A stretch of DNA of 64,000 nucleotides from CAWDJT01 sp963828705 (GCA_963828705.1 CAWHGA010000055.1:1-64000), one strand, 5' to 3'; shown: positions 28,685-37,119, counted from the stretch's first letter. The notes: a model not told the origin generated them from the letters alone. Made by a program: numbers and translations.

Positions 28685-29248
28685 GTGATGCAGTTGTTCC
28701 ACTCTGAAATCGAATTGGTAGTGAAATCAGGATACATATACGTGCCGCTGCTGTTCGATCCCGATATTGCGAGAGAAGTGCAAGACCGATCTGATACGGA
28801 AGGACCGCTGCATGAGTGGGCACCCGGGAAGTCAGAACCTGTGGTTGAGGTAGAGGGAAGAGCCTTTATCCGGTCATTTAGCTTTCAATCTGTTCTGGAG
28901 AACTACGAGAGAATCGACAAGGATACCTATGAACAGCTGAAGAGGGATTGTCTGCGGAAATGTTCAGACTTGCCGGGCCTGGCAGCAGGTGCACCCAATG
29001 GTAAACTCCAGACCATAGTTCTAAAGGTAATGCCGTACTTTATTCGGAAGAGCAGGGGGCTGGAAAGAAGACAGCTCAATGATGAAGAGCTACTGGATTT
29101 TATTGGCACCAAGATTGAGGTTCCACAGCGTTTCGTTGAACAGGCCGATAGGGTTCTTGATTCAAGGCCCTTGCTGCAAAGATTGGATGATCTGGACAAA
29201 CTAGAACATGGTAGTAGAACCCCCTCGGGAAGGCCGGGTAACCGGTAA
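28685..29248 (+). CDS. Unknown protein of the Ub-like cassette
   Basis: 187 residues from a GTG at 28685 behind AGGAG (an ATG follows immediately). The N-terminal part is beta-rich (EIELVVKSGYIYVPLLFDPD, EPVVEVEGRAFIRSFSF). The middle holds two cysteines (RDCLRKCSDLPG), and the C-terminus is helical (ERRQLNDEELLDFIG, LLQRLDDLDKLEHG). No membrane segment or known motif was recognised. Its 3' end overlaps the E2-like gene by 41 nt, so co-translation is likely and a role as partner of the E2-like protein is reasonable. Confidence 0.65.
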   Translation: MMQLFHSEIELVVKSGYIYVPLLFDPDIAREVQDRSDTEGPLHEWAPGKSEPVVEVEGRAFIRSFSFQSVLENYERIDKDTYEQLKRDCLRKCSDLPGLAAGAPNGKLQTIVLKVMPYFIRKSRGLERRQLNDEELLDFIGTKIEVPQRFVEQADRVLDSRPLLQRLDDLDKLEHGSRTPSGRPGNR

Positions 29249-29822
29249 AGCTCTCCGCCGCTGGCTCCATCAGGCACTGGAAGTGCAAATCGTGAACCGG
29301 GAGAGAGTTCGCCTCGAGCAAGAACTACGCGAACGTGAACGAATCGGCGAGTCGAAAAGGAATCATATTGCGACGCTATTGTATCTTGCCGAGAAAGGAT
29401 CATTCGAGTTGGACGGCTTTGGTTTCTCCAGGATCGGCTCCAGGGACGATTACCTTATTTACAAGCGCACTGGAGAATACGTTTTAAAAGACTATTACGA
29501 TCGAAACTACCTATTTCCTGATTGTAGAGTGGGCGTTTCCACCGCAGGACCTTTGAGACCTTTGGTGGTAGAGTCTTACAAACATCCATTCCTGGTCGGT
29601 CACGCTCCACGACAAGAGATCTGTGTAAGAGGATACAACTGGCCAGACGAGTTCACTGCAGATAATATCATCAGGATCTTGGAAGAAGGTATCAATGCCT
29701 TACTTTACGGATACGACGCTCGGCGTCGCAATGGTTATCACAGTCTTGATCCAACGCTGTATTATGTCAAGACCATTGAGTTCGTGGACTATCGAGTTTC
29801 AAAGGACGGTAGGCGACTTTAG
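29208..29822 (+). CDS. E2-like (UBC-fold) protein
   Basis: 204 residues. Residues 10-55 form a basic helix (KALRRWLHQALEVQIVNRER). The C-terminal domain contains ESYKHPFLVGHAPRQEICVR followed by GYNWPDEFTADNIIRILEEG: His126-Pro127, then 11 residues later Ile-Cys139-Val, then a Trp-Pro and a long helix. This copies the E2 signature (HP...G-x-I-C-L...W-P...helix) with Cys139 as the candidate thioester residue and HPF in place of HPN. Bacterial E2-like proteins with E1 and JAB neighbours are known, and this one has both. The call rests on motif order and context. Without a structure search it stays tentative. Confidence 0.6.
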   Translation: MVVEPPREGRVTGKALRRWLHQALEVQIVNRERVRLEQELRERERIGESKRNHIATLLYLAEKGSFELDGFGFSRIGSRDDYLIYKRTGEYVLKDYYDRNYLFPDCRVGVSTAGPLRPLVVESYKHPFLVGHAPRQEICVRGYNWPDEFTADNIIRILEEGINALLYGYDARRRNGYHSLDPTLYYVKTIEFVDYRVSKDGRRL

Positions 29823-29834
29823 CGTTTTGTCATT

Positions 29835-29890
29835 AGGCTAATGGCTAATACCTAATACCTAATAGCTTATAGCTTACAGCTTATAGCTGA
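29835..29890. repeat. Short degenerate tandem repeats inside the cassette
   Basis: Repeated words of 7-8 nt (ctaatac, ctaatagc, ttatagc, ttacagc, ttatagc, tgaatgc) fill the gap between the E2-like gene and the next. A similar ctattagctactgctaacc stretch lies at 28617-28640. It has no coding capacity. Confidence 0.6.
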
Positions 29891-29932
29891 ATGCTGATTA
29901 TCCTATTTTTTTCAGATTCGTTTAGGACAACA

Positions 29933-30533
29933 ATGAGTTTTTCCATTGGCATGGATTTACTGCAAAATATAAGAAGTGATCGGGCTCGACAGAGAAGAAA
30001 ACAGCCTCATGAAAGAAAAGTTTTCAATACGGTAAGCTGTATCGTCAAAGGGTATGGCCTTGGTGAGAACTTTCTAAGACTGCTTAACCAAACTGAGGAT
30101 TCGTTATCTCAGAAAAGGGTGGAGTTCAGCGAAATCAAGGCAAAAAAGGTGTTTGAGTTTCCCCCGTTTTCTCTGCTCTCACGGGAGGAATACAGTGTTG
30201 CTGTGACCATCGTCGGCAAGTTAGACAATCCGTACCTCCCATTTGCCCACTCACCGGAAGAAATGCTTTTGTCCGCTACCACTATACGAAGCGAATCCCT
30301 TGCTCAGGTCTGATCACCTGTTGCGCCATCATTTTGAAACACTTCTCCTATGCCAGCACGCCAAAGAGGAGCTTGCGGACCTGGAGAGGCGAATGGGGAA
30401 TTTCAACGGAACGGTTGCCCAAGGCAGCGGAGTGGAAGAAACCAGGGGCGAACCATCGCAATGGAGTTCATTGCAGGAACGAATGAAACAGCTGCGAACC
30501 TTTATCGCCAACGTCGAAAAAACGGGGTCCTAG
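29933..30533 (+). CDS. Unknown ~200-residue protein of the Ub-like cassette (frameshifted)
   Basis: The ATG at 29933 (MSFSIGMDLLQNIRSDRARQ) follows AGGA. The first frame, to about 30300, gives KVFNTVSCIVKGYGLGENF, VFEFPPFSLLSREEYSVAVT and LPFAHSPEEMLLSATT. A one-base change then joins LLRSDHLLRHHFETLLLCQH, AKEELADLERRMGNFNG and a helical C-terminus (LQERMKQLRTFIANVEKT). It ends 5 nt before the ClpX-like gene, so it may be an adaptor or substrate-delivery factor for that ATPase. No family recognised. The C-terminal part could also be a separate small gene. Confidence 0.5.
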
Positions 30534-30538
30534 CCACA

Positions 30539-31651
30539 ATGGTCGATATCTACGACGGCATGTCAGAGCAGAAGCGGCAGCGCATCAAAGAAAAAATTGA
30601 GCTGCTTAGGGAAGAACAGACATCCCAGGCCGTGCAGGAAATTATCGAGTTTGACAAGACTCCGGCTGAGCTCAAGGCGGCCATGGATGGTTTCATAATC
30701 GGACAAGAAAAAGGCAAGAAAGTCATTTCCACAGCGATTGCCTTTCATTACAAAAGGCTTGGCGGGGCACTGAAAAAAGCGCTGGCCGAGAACGATGGTG
30801 ATATTGACCTTGCCTTGCGAAACACTAGAACTCCCCGGGCCAATGTCTTGATGATCGGTCCCAGCGGGTGCGGTAAAACCTACACCAGTCAAACAACGTC
30901 TCGACTCGCCGGGGTGTCTTTCGTACACGAAGATATGACCAGGTTCAGTGAGGTCGGCTACGTGGGGCAGGACGCCACCGACATACTCGTTGATCTCCTT
31001 ATGGCCGCCGGCGGAAACCCTCAGGTGGCGCAGATGGGGATTGTCTACTTGGACGAGATTGACAAGATTGCCACCGAAACCGTTTCTTTCAAGGATGTGT
31101 CGGGACGTGGTGTGCAAAAGGGATTGCTGCATCTGGTCGATGGCACGGACAATACCGTTCACATCGGCAAGGAAAGAATCTCGCTTTCAACCAAGCATGT
31201 GTTTTTCATTGCCGGAGGTGCTTTTGAGAATCTCGAAACGTTGGTCAAGAAACGTATGGCCAGGCAGGGCTTTCAAGGGAACTGGAAAGATCATCTTCTA
31301 ACCGATGATTTGGTTGCCTTTGGCATGGAAAGGCAACTGATGGGGCGATTCCCCGTGAAAGTGGTTTACGATCAGCTGACGACCCAGGACCTCAAGGACA
31401 TTATGACCCGAAGTGCAGACAGCGTTTTGCTGGCCTACACCAATGACCTCAAAGCATGGGCTATCGACCTTGAATTTACCGATGGTGCCCTGACAGAGGT
31501 TGCCCGGCGCGCCGAACAGGAGGGAACCGGAGCCCGAGGCCTGACAAGTGTTATCCACCGAGTGTTGTTGGAGGATATGTACCGACTCCCTGGAACTCAT
31601 ACCGGTAAGTTCGTGGTGGATGCCAATTACGTGAAGGAGCGACTGGAATGA
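30539..31651 (+). CDS. ClpX-like AAA+ unfoldase lacking the zinc-binding domain
   Basis: About 370 residues, homologous to the ClpX ATPase core: GFIIGQEKGKKVISTAIAFH, Walker A GPSGCGKT (107-114), pore loop GYVG (140-143), Walker B IVYLDEID (168-175), SGRGVQKGLL, VFFIAGGAFENLETLVKKR, arginine region GRFPVKV (269-275) and sensor-2 GARGL (331-335). Two departures from ClpX: there is no N-terminal C4 zinc domain (residues 1-45 are a helix), and the ClpP-docking IGF tripeptide is replaced by RQGFQGN (242-248). It is probably an unfoldase not working with ClpP, or docking differently. The stop overlaps the JAMM gene start (ATGA), tying the two together as an unfold/deconjugate pair. Confidence 0.9.
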   Translation: MVDIYDGMSEQKRQRIKEKIELLREEQTSQAVQEIIEFDKTPAELKAAMDGFIIGQEKGKKVISTAIAFHYKRLGGALKKALAENDGDIDLALRNTRTPRANVLMIGPSGCGKTYTSQTTSRLAGVSFVHEDMTRFSEVGYVGQDATDILVDLLMAAGGNPQVAQMGIVYLDEIDKIATETVSFKDVSGRGVQKGLLHLVDGTDNTVHIGKERISLSTKHVFFIAGGAFENLETLVKKRMARQGFQGNWKDHLLTDDLVAFGMERQLMGRFPVKVVYDQLTTQDLKDIMTRSADSVLLAYTNDLKAWAIDLEFTDGALTEVARRAEQEGTGARGLTSVIHRVLLEDMYRLPGTHTGKFVVDANYVKERLE

Positions 31652-32451
31652 GATTCAAGAGCCTCTCCCAGCTCAAGCGACCCGAGCTCAGAGAAATCTC
31701 TTTAGCCACCTTGCCGCAGACCGTAACCATGGCCCATTACGCCAGAGAGAAAGCTTTCAAGATCAATGAATTGGTTCGCACCGTTCACGAAGAGAGCCTG
31801 GAATGGTATGGTTTCACTCTGGGGACGACAGGACAACCCGGACCTCATAACAGACATAGGCTTGCCGCGTAACGACCTGAACCTTCAAGACATACACCAC
31901 CCTCAGTTCCGAAAGGATCGCTGCATTTAAGGAATCGCTGCCGGATGACGTTATTATCAATGGATGGATTCACTCTCATGGGGCACTGATGTACGAGCAT
32001 TTCTCGCACAATGGATGAGAAAAACCACCTGGTTGTCCTGGATTTTGTCGCTGCCGGTTTGAGAAAACCGGTGGCAAAAAGGGAGATTGCCATAAAGGAC
32101 CTGGTTTTCTTGCTGAAAGACCAGTTTGTTGAGGAGGATTTGGCAGCGGGTAGCGTTTGTCTGATTACCGATGCCCCCATTACCGCGGCCACGATCATGG
32201 AAACCATCTACGGCAGCTTCTGCTACGCCATTGTGATTGGTGACCAAGGTTGGCACCAACAACAGATTCATTACAAGGAAAATGGAGTACTCTCAGGCCA
32301 TACAGCTCTGAGCGATAAAGAGGCGGAAATCGTACTGGTCGATACCGGCAAGGTCTTGACCCGGCATGATATCAGTGCGCTAAGGGACGAGGTGGAGGAG
32401 AAGATTCAGCCAAACACCAATCCACCGGTGGAGACGATGGAAAGAATGTAG
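31648..32451 (+). CDS. JAMM/MPN (JAB) metalloprotease (frameshifted)
   Basis: JAMM proteases remove ubiquitin-like tags or trim their precursors. Reading across several one-base shifts gives EESLEWYGFTLG (E52, the catalytic glutamate), DNPDLITDIGLPRNDLN, then INGWIHSHGALMYEHFSH with MDEKN: the zinc motif H-x-H...S-x-x-D with 8 rather than 7 residues between HxH and Ser in my reconstruction. A ~130-residue C-terminal domain (KEIAIKDLVFLLKDQF-like, GSFCYAIVIGDQGWHQQQI) follows. The restored protein is about 268 residues. Shifts lie near 31830, 31917 and 32013. It is coupled by ATGA to the ClpX-like gene. Bacterial JABs next to E1/E2-like genes are established as parts of Ub-like systems. Confidence 0.82.
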
Positions 32452-32462
32452 AGGAGCAAGGT

Positions 32463-33430
32463 ATGGAAGGGTCTCGGGACTTGCTGTCGAAACTCAAGAA
32501 GAAGTACCCCCTGTTGCACTTCTTCACAGACCGGACTTTTGGCGTGGAAATCGAGTTCTATGGCCTGGATTACTACATCTTACCGCCAGACAACGGCATC
32601 ATCAAACCCTACAACATCCATTCGAAAGCCAGAGACGGCAGAGACTTCGATCAATTGCTGCAGGATTACAGCCTAAGCCTTGGTACGGACAAGGATTCCT
32701 GGCATCTTGAGGAAGACTCTTCCATAGTTCACAGAGGCGGCGTGGAACTTATAAGCCCAATACTTCGCGGCTTTGAGGGATTAATAGAATCGTATCGCTT
32801 CTTTCAGTTGCTCGGCGAAATCCGTGGAGCGCAAATAGACGAATCATGTGGATTTCACGTTCATCACGGCGTGGATCCTGAACATTACAAGTGCACACAT
32901 TTGAAGGAACTCGTAAGAGTTGTCTATGCAATGGAGGACTATATTTATCTCCTGATTTCCGAAGGCCGGATCGACAAGAGATACCTGTCGCCCAATGGAT
33001 CTGGATATCGAAGTCTTTCTTAAACTCGCCGATTGTGAGAATGGATGCAAAAAGAATGGCTGCCGGATCAAAGATCTTTGGTATTCTTCCGAGAATAGGT
33101 ATGATCCAGATTGCATGAGAGCTGCCAGATATGACATGACGCGCTATCATGGGTTAAATCTTCATTCATATTGGTATCGATCCACTATTGAGTTCCGATA
33201 TCACTCTGCAGTTCTCCAGAAGATGGATGAGGCAATGCAGTGGATCATCTTCACACAGTTCTTGGTTGAACTTAGCGATGGGCATATACCAGTTAGTAGA
33301 CTATCACTCAAAGGCAAACAAGTGGATGCAAGCCATATACAAGATCTATCTGGCATTTGGCCATATGGATCGCATCAACGGTTGGCGACCGAAGAAGTCT
33401 ATTGTATCAGAGAAGATTGAGGGATCATAG
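32463..33430 (+). CDS. Putative amidoligase (COOH-NH2 ligase family, glutamine-synthetase-like) (frameshifted)
   Basis: The amidoligase family (PF12224 type) is predicted to form amide bonds between carboxylates and amines of peptides or proteins, using ATP. Diagnostic blocks: FGVEIEF (26-32), HSKARDGRDF, WHLEEDSSI (80-88), GVELISPIL (93-101), IDESCGFHVHHG (125-136), and later STIEFRYHSAVLQKMDEAMQ in the next frame. Shifts near 33020 and 33320 break the ~322-residue protein; the final frame ends at 33430 (KSIVSEKIEGS). It is 11 nt after the JAMM gene, so it is part of the same operon. Whether it acts on the modifier, on target proteins or on a small peptide cannot be read from sequence. Confidence 0.85.
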
Positions 33431-33486
33431 CGGGTTGAAGCTGCGGGGACTTTGACGCTCCGATTGCGACCCTGCCTGGAATCGAG

Positions 33487-33669
33487 TCAATGAACTTCCA
33501 TATCCGTGTCATGACTCATACAATCCCAGACTCCCTTGGGATCGCAGTCCCGGCAATGGTAGTGCTCACCGTAAATCAATCTGTGCTCGTAAACAACGGC
33601 CTCCTCTAATCGCAGCCGAGCATCACAATGTGCACATGTAACATATTGAATATTTTCTTTTTCCATCAT
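33487..33669 (-). CDS. Small zinc-ribbon-like protein
   Basis: 60 residues with paired cysteines CAHC and CRDC plus a further cysteine (WDCMS), spaced like a zinc ribbon. The frame starts MMEKENIQYVTCAHCDARLR. The ribosome site is weak. It runs against the Ub-like cassette and is probably not part of it. Function unknown. Confidence 0.5.
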   Translation of the reverse strand: MMEKENIQYVTCAHCDARLRLEEAVVYEHRLIYGEHYHCRDCDPKGVWDCMSHDTDMEVH

Positions 33670-33775
33670 CTGAACCGATATCGATTGATGTTGAATCTGC
33701 CTGCAGCCTCACGGGCGCGGCACTTCGCTCTGCCGTGAAAAGCTGCTGGGAGGGAGCCCACTTCAGCAATTCAGC

Positions 33776-34006
33776 TCATTCCTGGCGTTCTTTAGGTTTG
33801 TGCATGGGCAACCCATACAGCGTGTCGATGTAATACAGACAGTTTTCAGGACCCAATTCTTCCACTTCTCGCCGGAATTTCTTGCAGATCTCCAATCCTT
33901 TTTCACGTGCACCTGGAGGAAAACCTTCCTCATCGGACAAGTACCGCTTTTCTATTTGGTCGATTTTACTCATATACTCTTCATAACTGATTTCCTCAAT
34001 GGCCAT
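33776..34006 (-). CDS. Small hypothetical protein
   Basis: 76 residues, acidic and helical (MAIEEISYEEYMSKIDQIEK, REKGLEICKKFRREVEELG). A good ribosome site, GAGGAG, lies 5 nt before the ATG. No family recognised. The 380 bp upstream (34007-34387) hold no clear gene. Confidence 0.6.
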   Translation of the reverse strand: MAIEEISYEEYMSKIDQIEKRYLSDEEGFPPGAREKGLEICKKFRREVEELGPENCLYYIDTLYGLPMHKPKERQE

Positions 34007-34387
34007 TTATGCTCCTCACCTTTTCGAGCTACAGGTCTCAAAGCTTCGGGACGCCATTCGCGTGCTGATCGCCTACCTATATATCCACGATTGAAAGGAA
34101 AATCATTCAGATTTATTCATTGTACTTTCAAATTCCTTAAGGGCTTCTCTAGCATTTGCGATTAAGTCATAGAAAGTCTCCGATTGATACGTATCATAAC
34201 CACCACATCCCATGGCGGCCGATTTGTCAAAAACCTGCTCACTTATCAATGTAGGTTATCAAAGCTTTTGCAGCCTCGAAGAATCTCAAAAACTCATCGT
34301 TCATTTGTGTGTACTCCTATTGGCACTGCATATATTGCGGTTCGATGGTCGGTCAGAATCCATCAACAATCTTAGCATCGAGAACAG

Positions 34388-34528
34388 TGTTGTGTCCCGC
34401 AAATGGATCGACACTGTACCGTTCATGCTGAGGTATCGAAGCATGAGCGGTCAGAGGTGAATTGCCCTTCGATACCCCGTCAAGGGCGAACGGTTTTGTG
34501 ACTTTACGAACTTAAGGGACGCAACACT
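34388..34528. repeat. MITE-like element, copy 2 (141 bp)
   Basis: Terminal inverted repeats GTGTTGTGTCCC (34388-34399) and GGGACGCAACAC (34517-34528) match at 11 of 12 positions. The interior carries CCGTTCATGCT...AGCATGAGCGG and CCCTTCGATACC...GGGCGAACGG, as in the copy at 12018. It has no reading frame. Confidence 0.78.
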
Positions 34529-34565
34529 AGATGGTTCCGTTCAGCAAGCGGAGTAAACGGCAGCT

Positions 34566-35832
34566 TTACGAATTCTGCCCGGTACCGCCCTGTTCTGTTT
34601 GTTGCTTTTGTTTGTCGATTTCATCCTTGAACCTTTGGAGAAACTCAATCTTGAAAGGCTCAATTGCCATGGCCTCGTCATGTCTGCCCAGGAAATACAA
34701 GGCCATGCCCTTGAATACTTGGGCTTCCTCGATGTCCGGGTTCAGCGCCAAAGCCTTATCAAAGTATGGCAGGCATTCATCGTATTTGGTCAAACCCAGC
34801 AAGGCATGACCCTTGGCTGTAAGAGTGTAGAAATTGTCAGGTTGCTGGGCCAGAATCAGGTCAAAAATCACAATGGCTTCGTCACACCGGCCCATATCGT
34901 TCAGCACCAGCGCCTTCCACTGCATGGCCTGCAAATTCTCGGGTCTAAGGGCCAGTTCCTTATCACAGCAATATACAACCTCTTCCAGGAGCCCTTTTTC
35001 AGCCAGCAGCTTGGCCCCTTGCATCCAGGTTATTTTGTCTTCAGGCGACACCTCAATGATCTTCATCATCACGCCTTCGTAGGTTTCTTCGACGGTGCGC
35101 TTGCCGGTGACGGCCACGGGCACGCCATGGCCGGGAAGCACGTGAGCGATGTCCTTTTTCATCAACTGCTTGAGCCCGTACAAGTAGTGGTCCAACCTTC
35201 CGCCGGCAGTTTTGTCGGCATCCGCGATGGAATCGGGCAGTACGATGTCGCCGGAAATGAGCGTCTTGGTCGGTTCATGATACAGGCATATACCGTCGAT
35301 GGTGTGGCCGGGCGTGTGGATCACTTCCCATTGAAAGCCGCTCAGCTCAAGGGTTTCCCCGCCCGTTACCTCGGTTGGGGGGAATCCGGCCTCGGTGATC
35401 ATCTTCTTTGAACTCCCGTGGACCTCCGGCATGCATGATGATCTCGACTGTCTTGTTTTCCATGACAGGGGGGAATCTCAACATTTCGAATACGCCCATG
35501 CAGTGGTCGCGGTGTCCGTGGGTGAGCACGACCTTCTTGATATCCAAAGGATTATACCCCAGCTTTTCGAGCTCAGCAAAAATGGTGTAATCATTTCCTG
35601 GATCCACCAGGGTCAGGTAATCACCGGCAAGCACATAGACATTGCTGGAATGATGATATCCGATAAGAAACCTGCTGTTTTCAAAGACCGGATGGGATAC
35701 CTTCAAAATCTCGCCAATCGACAGCCAGCCCGGGTGATCCGGTTCTTCCTCGGGCAGTTCTTCGTCCTCTATCAGTGGCTTCAGTTCTTGGTTCAATTCC
35801 TGCTTGTCCTCATCTTTGGCTTTCTTGGTCAT
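34566..35832 (-). CDS. Metallo-beta-lactamase-fold hydrolase with C-terminal TPR repeats (frameshifted)
   Basis: From 35832 an acidic N-terminus (MTKKAKDEDKQELNQELKPL) leads into an MBL domain: VYVLAGDYLTLVDPGND, metal motif THGHRDHCMG, and after a one-base shift near 35410 PGHTIDGICLYHE, LISGDIVLPD and LPGHGVPV. The last ~150 residues are TPR repeats (AEKGLLEEVVYCCDKELALR, DECLPYFDKALALNPDIEEA). The restored protein is about 420 residues. Proteins of this kind hydrolyse thioesters such as hydroxyacyl-glutathione or -CoA, or act on other small molecules; the TPR part suggests a protein partner. It is cytoplasmic by absence of a signal. Neighbouring CoA-transferase genes fit an acyl-CoA role. 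Confidence 0.85.
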
Positions 35833-36053
35833 CTCAATTCCTCAATGAACGATTGAAGTTTATGTTTCGTAACTTGGCAATTGGTATGGGATTAGTAGTA
35901 TACAAAGGCAAAAAGTACAAGGCTATAAGGGACCGAATGCCCCCTTCGTTCTGAAAGAGGGATTTCATCCCGTAACGTGGCATCAGTTTGGGATTACTCG
36001 TACACCAGGCAAAATGACAAGGCTCATCTACGGACAAGTCCAAAATCATAAAA

Positions 36054-36088
36054 AATCCCCCTCTCCGGGCAAACCAAAAAGGGGGATT
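36054..36088 (-). terminator. Intrinsic terminator of the CoA-transferase operon
   Basis: On the minus strand AATCCCCCT pairs with AGGGGGATT (9 bp) and is followed by a T run (TTTTTATG). It lies about 75 bp after the last gene of the minus-strand operon that begins at 40540. Confidence 0.8.
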
Positions 36089-36103
36089 GTGGGTTCGATT
36101 CTG

Positions 36104-36129
36104 CCTCTCCCCTGGTCACAGGGGAGAGG
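36104..36129. repeat. Perfect 11-bp inverted repeat
   Basis: CCTCTCCCCTG-gtca-CAGGGGAGAGG, just before the terminator at 36054. There is no T run after it. It may strengthen termination or protect the mRNA 3' end. Confidence 0.5.
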
Positions 36130-36163
36130 GTGTTGATTGTTGATGCTAATGGGTTGGTGATGG

Positions 36164-36586
36164 CTATCCCACGTAGTCCAGTGCAAAGGCCAGTTTCATC
36201 TTGTTATCCGGCCACCACTTCTTGCTGATCTTTTCTTCGCCGGGATACACGTCTTTGTGGTCGATTTGGTCAATCAGCAGCTCGACGAAATGAAATTCAG
36301 TGAGCTTGTACTTGGTGATGACCTCGGACGGCAGCAGGACCACCAGACCGGTTTCCTTGGAACATTCCCATTCAAAGGGTTCATTGGGGGCAGCTACCTC
36401 TTCCCCGGTCTTACCCGAGAAAATCTTGAGCAGCTTGCCGTGAACCTTCATCCTCGGCTGCATCTTAAATTCATCGTACAGCTCGTCGGATATGTGCCAC
36501 CAACAGGCTCTCGCGTTAGCAGCCGCATACGCTTTTACGAGCATGGGGTCAAAGCCGCATACAATCACACGGCATTTCTCAGGCAT
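36164..36586 (-). CDS. Hypothetical protein of the CoA-transferase operon
   Basis: About 140 residues from MPEKCRVIVCGFDPMLVKAY at 36586, where AAGGAGG precedes the ATG. An alpha/beta protein with blocks ACWWHISDELYDEFKMQPRM, GKLLKIFSGKTGEEV and VVLLPSEVITKYKLTEFHFV. No known catalytic motif. It is the last gene of the operon, 14 nt after the preceding gene's stop. Function unknown, probably linked to the CoA-transferase pair. Confidence 0.7.
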   Translation of the reverse strand: MPEKCRVIVCGFDPMLVKAYAAANARACWWHISDELYDEFKMQPRMKVHGKLLKIFSGKTGEEVAAPNEPFEWECSKETGLVVLLPSEVITKYKLTEFHFVELLIDQIDHKDVYPGEEKISKKWWPDNKMKLAFALDYVG

Positions 36587-36599
36587 ATCATACCTCCTT

Positions 36600-36878
36600 C
36601 TAGCTTTGGTTGGTCGCCACTTCACTCAACTGGGTGCGAAGATCTTCAACCTGGCCGTAGCAATAGATCATGAACTCTTTGGCCTCGGATTCACTCAGGT
36701 GGTTGGTCTCGAACAACCTCCTGACGTAGGGATACAGGTTCATCTGGATCTCTTCGGTGAATTCCAGAAGCACGTGATCGTTATCCCCGTCGGGGGATGC
36801 CCAACTGAGAAAACCTGTTTTCCAGTTGTTCAGCATCCCCTTGAGGGTATCGAGTTCCTTGATGACATTTTCTTCCAT
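36600..36878 (-). CDS. Small helical protein of the CoA-transferase operon
   Basis: About 92 residues starting MEENVIKELDTLKGMLNNWK. Mostly helical (LEFTEEIQMNLYPYVRRLFE, SEAKEFMIYCYGQVEDLRTQ). The start lies just past the stop of the upstream gene (TAG then CATGG), consistent with coupling. No family recognised. It may be a small structural subunit. Confidence 0.65.
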   Translation of the reverse strand: MEENVIKELDTLKGMLNNWKTGFLSWASPDGDNDHVLLEFTEEIQMNLYPYVRRLFETNHLSESEAKEFMIYCYGQVEDLRTQLSEVATNQS

Positions 36879-36879
36879 G

Positions 36880-37119
36880 CTAGGCTTTCTTCTTCGCTTC
36901 AAAGGCGTAGCACTTCTTCACCACGTTGAAATCGGCTACGCACCAGTAATGAGGCCAGTGGATCTTCTTGCACCAGCCGATGATGTCCGCGGGCGGGAAC
37001 TTGGAGCCCTTGAGAACCGGCTTCAAGGACCTGCACTGCCAGCAGATATGGTCACTCTGTTTTTCCGGGATCAGAACAGTGTCCAGGAATTCTTCAGGGC
37101 TTAAGTGCGAATACGGCAT
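36880..37119 (-). CDS. Cysteine-rich small protein of the CoA-transferase operon
   Basis: About 79 residues from MPYSHLSPEEFLDTVLIPEK, ATG behind AAAGGAG. Cysteines occur as CWQC, GWCKK, YWCV and KKCY, with neighbouring His and Trp residues, a pattern suited to a zinc or Fe-S site. It sits between the other small genes of the operon. No family recognised. Confidence 0.68.
   Translation of the reverse strand: MPYSHLSPEEFLDTVLIPEKQSDHICWQCRSLKPVLKGSKFPPADIIGWCKKIHWPHYWCVADFNVVKKCYAFEAKKKA

Noticed and set aside
29835..29890. CRISPR-like repeats
   Set aside because: Units are 7-8 nt and contiguous, with no spacers; no CRISPR array or cas gene is in the window.
30350..30538. ClpX-like gene starting at 30350 or 30458
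   Set aside because: That upstream extension overlaps the preceding gene's coding frame and lacks ClpX similarity; the ATG at 30539 is the simpler start.
36089..36130. tRNA-like GGGTTCGATTCTG segment
   Set aside because: It resembles a T-arm but no acceptor, D- or anticodon arm can be built around it.
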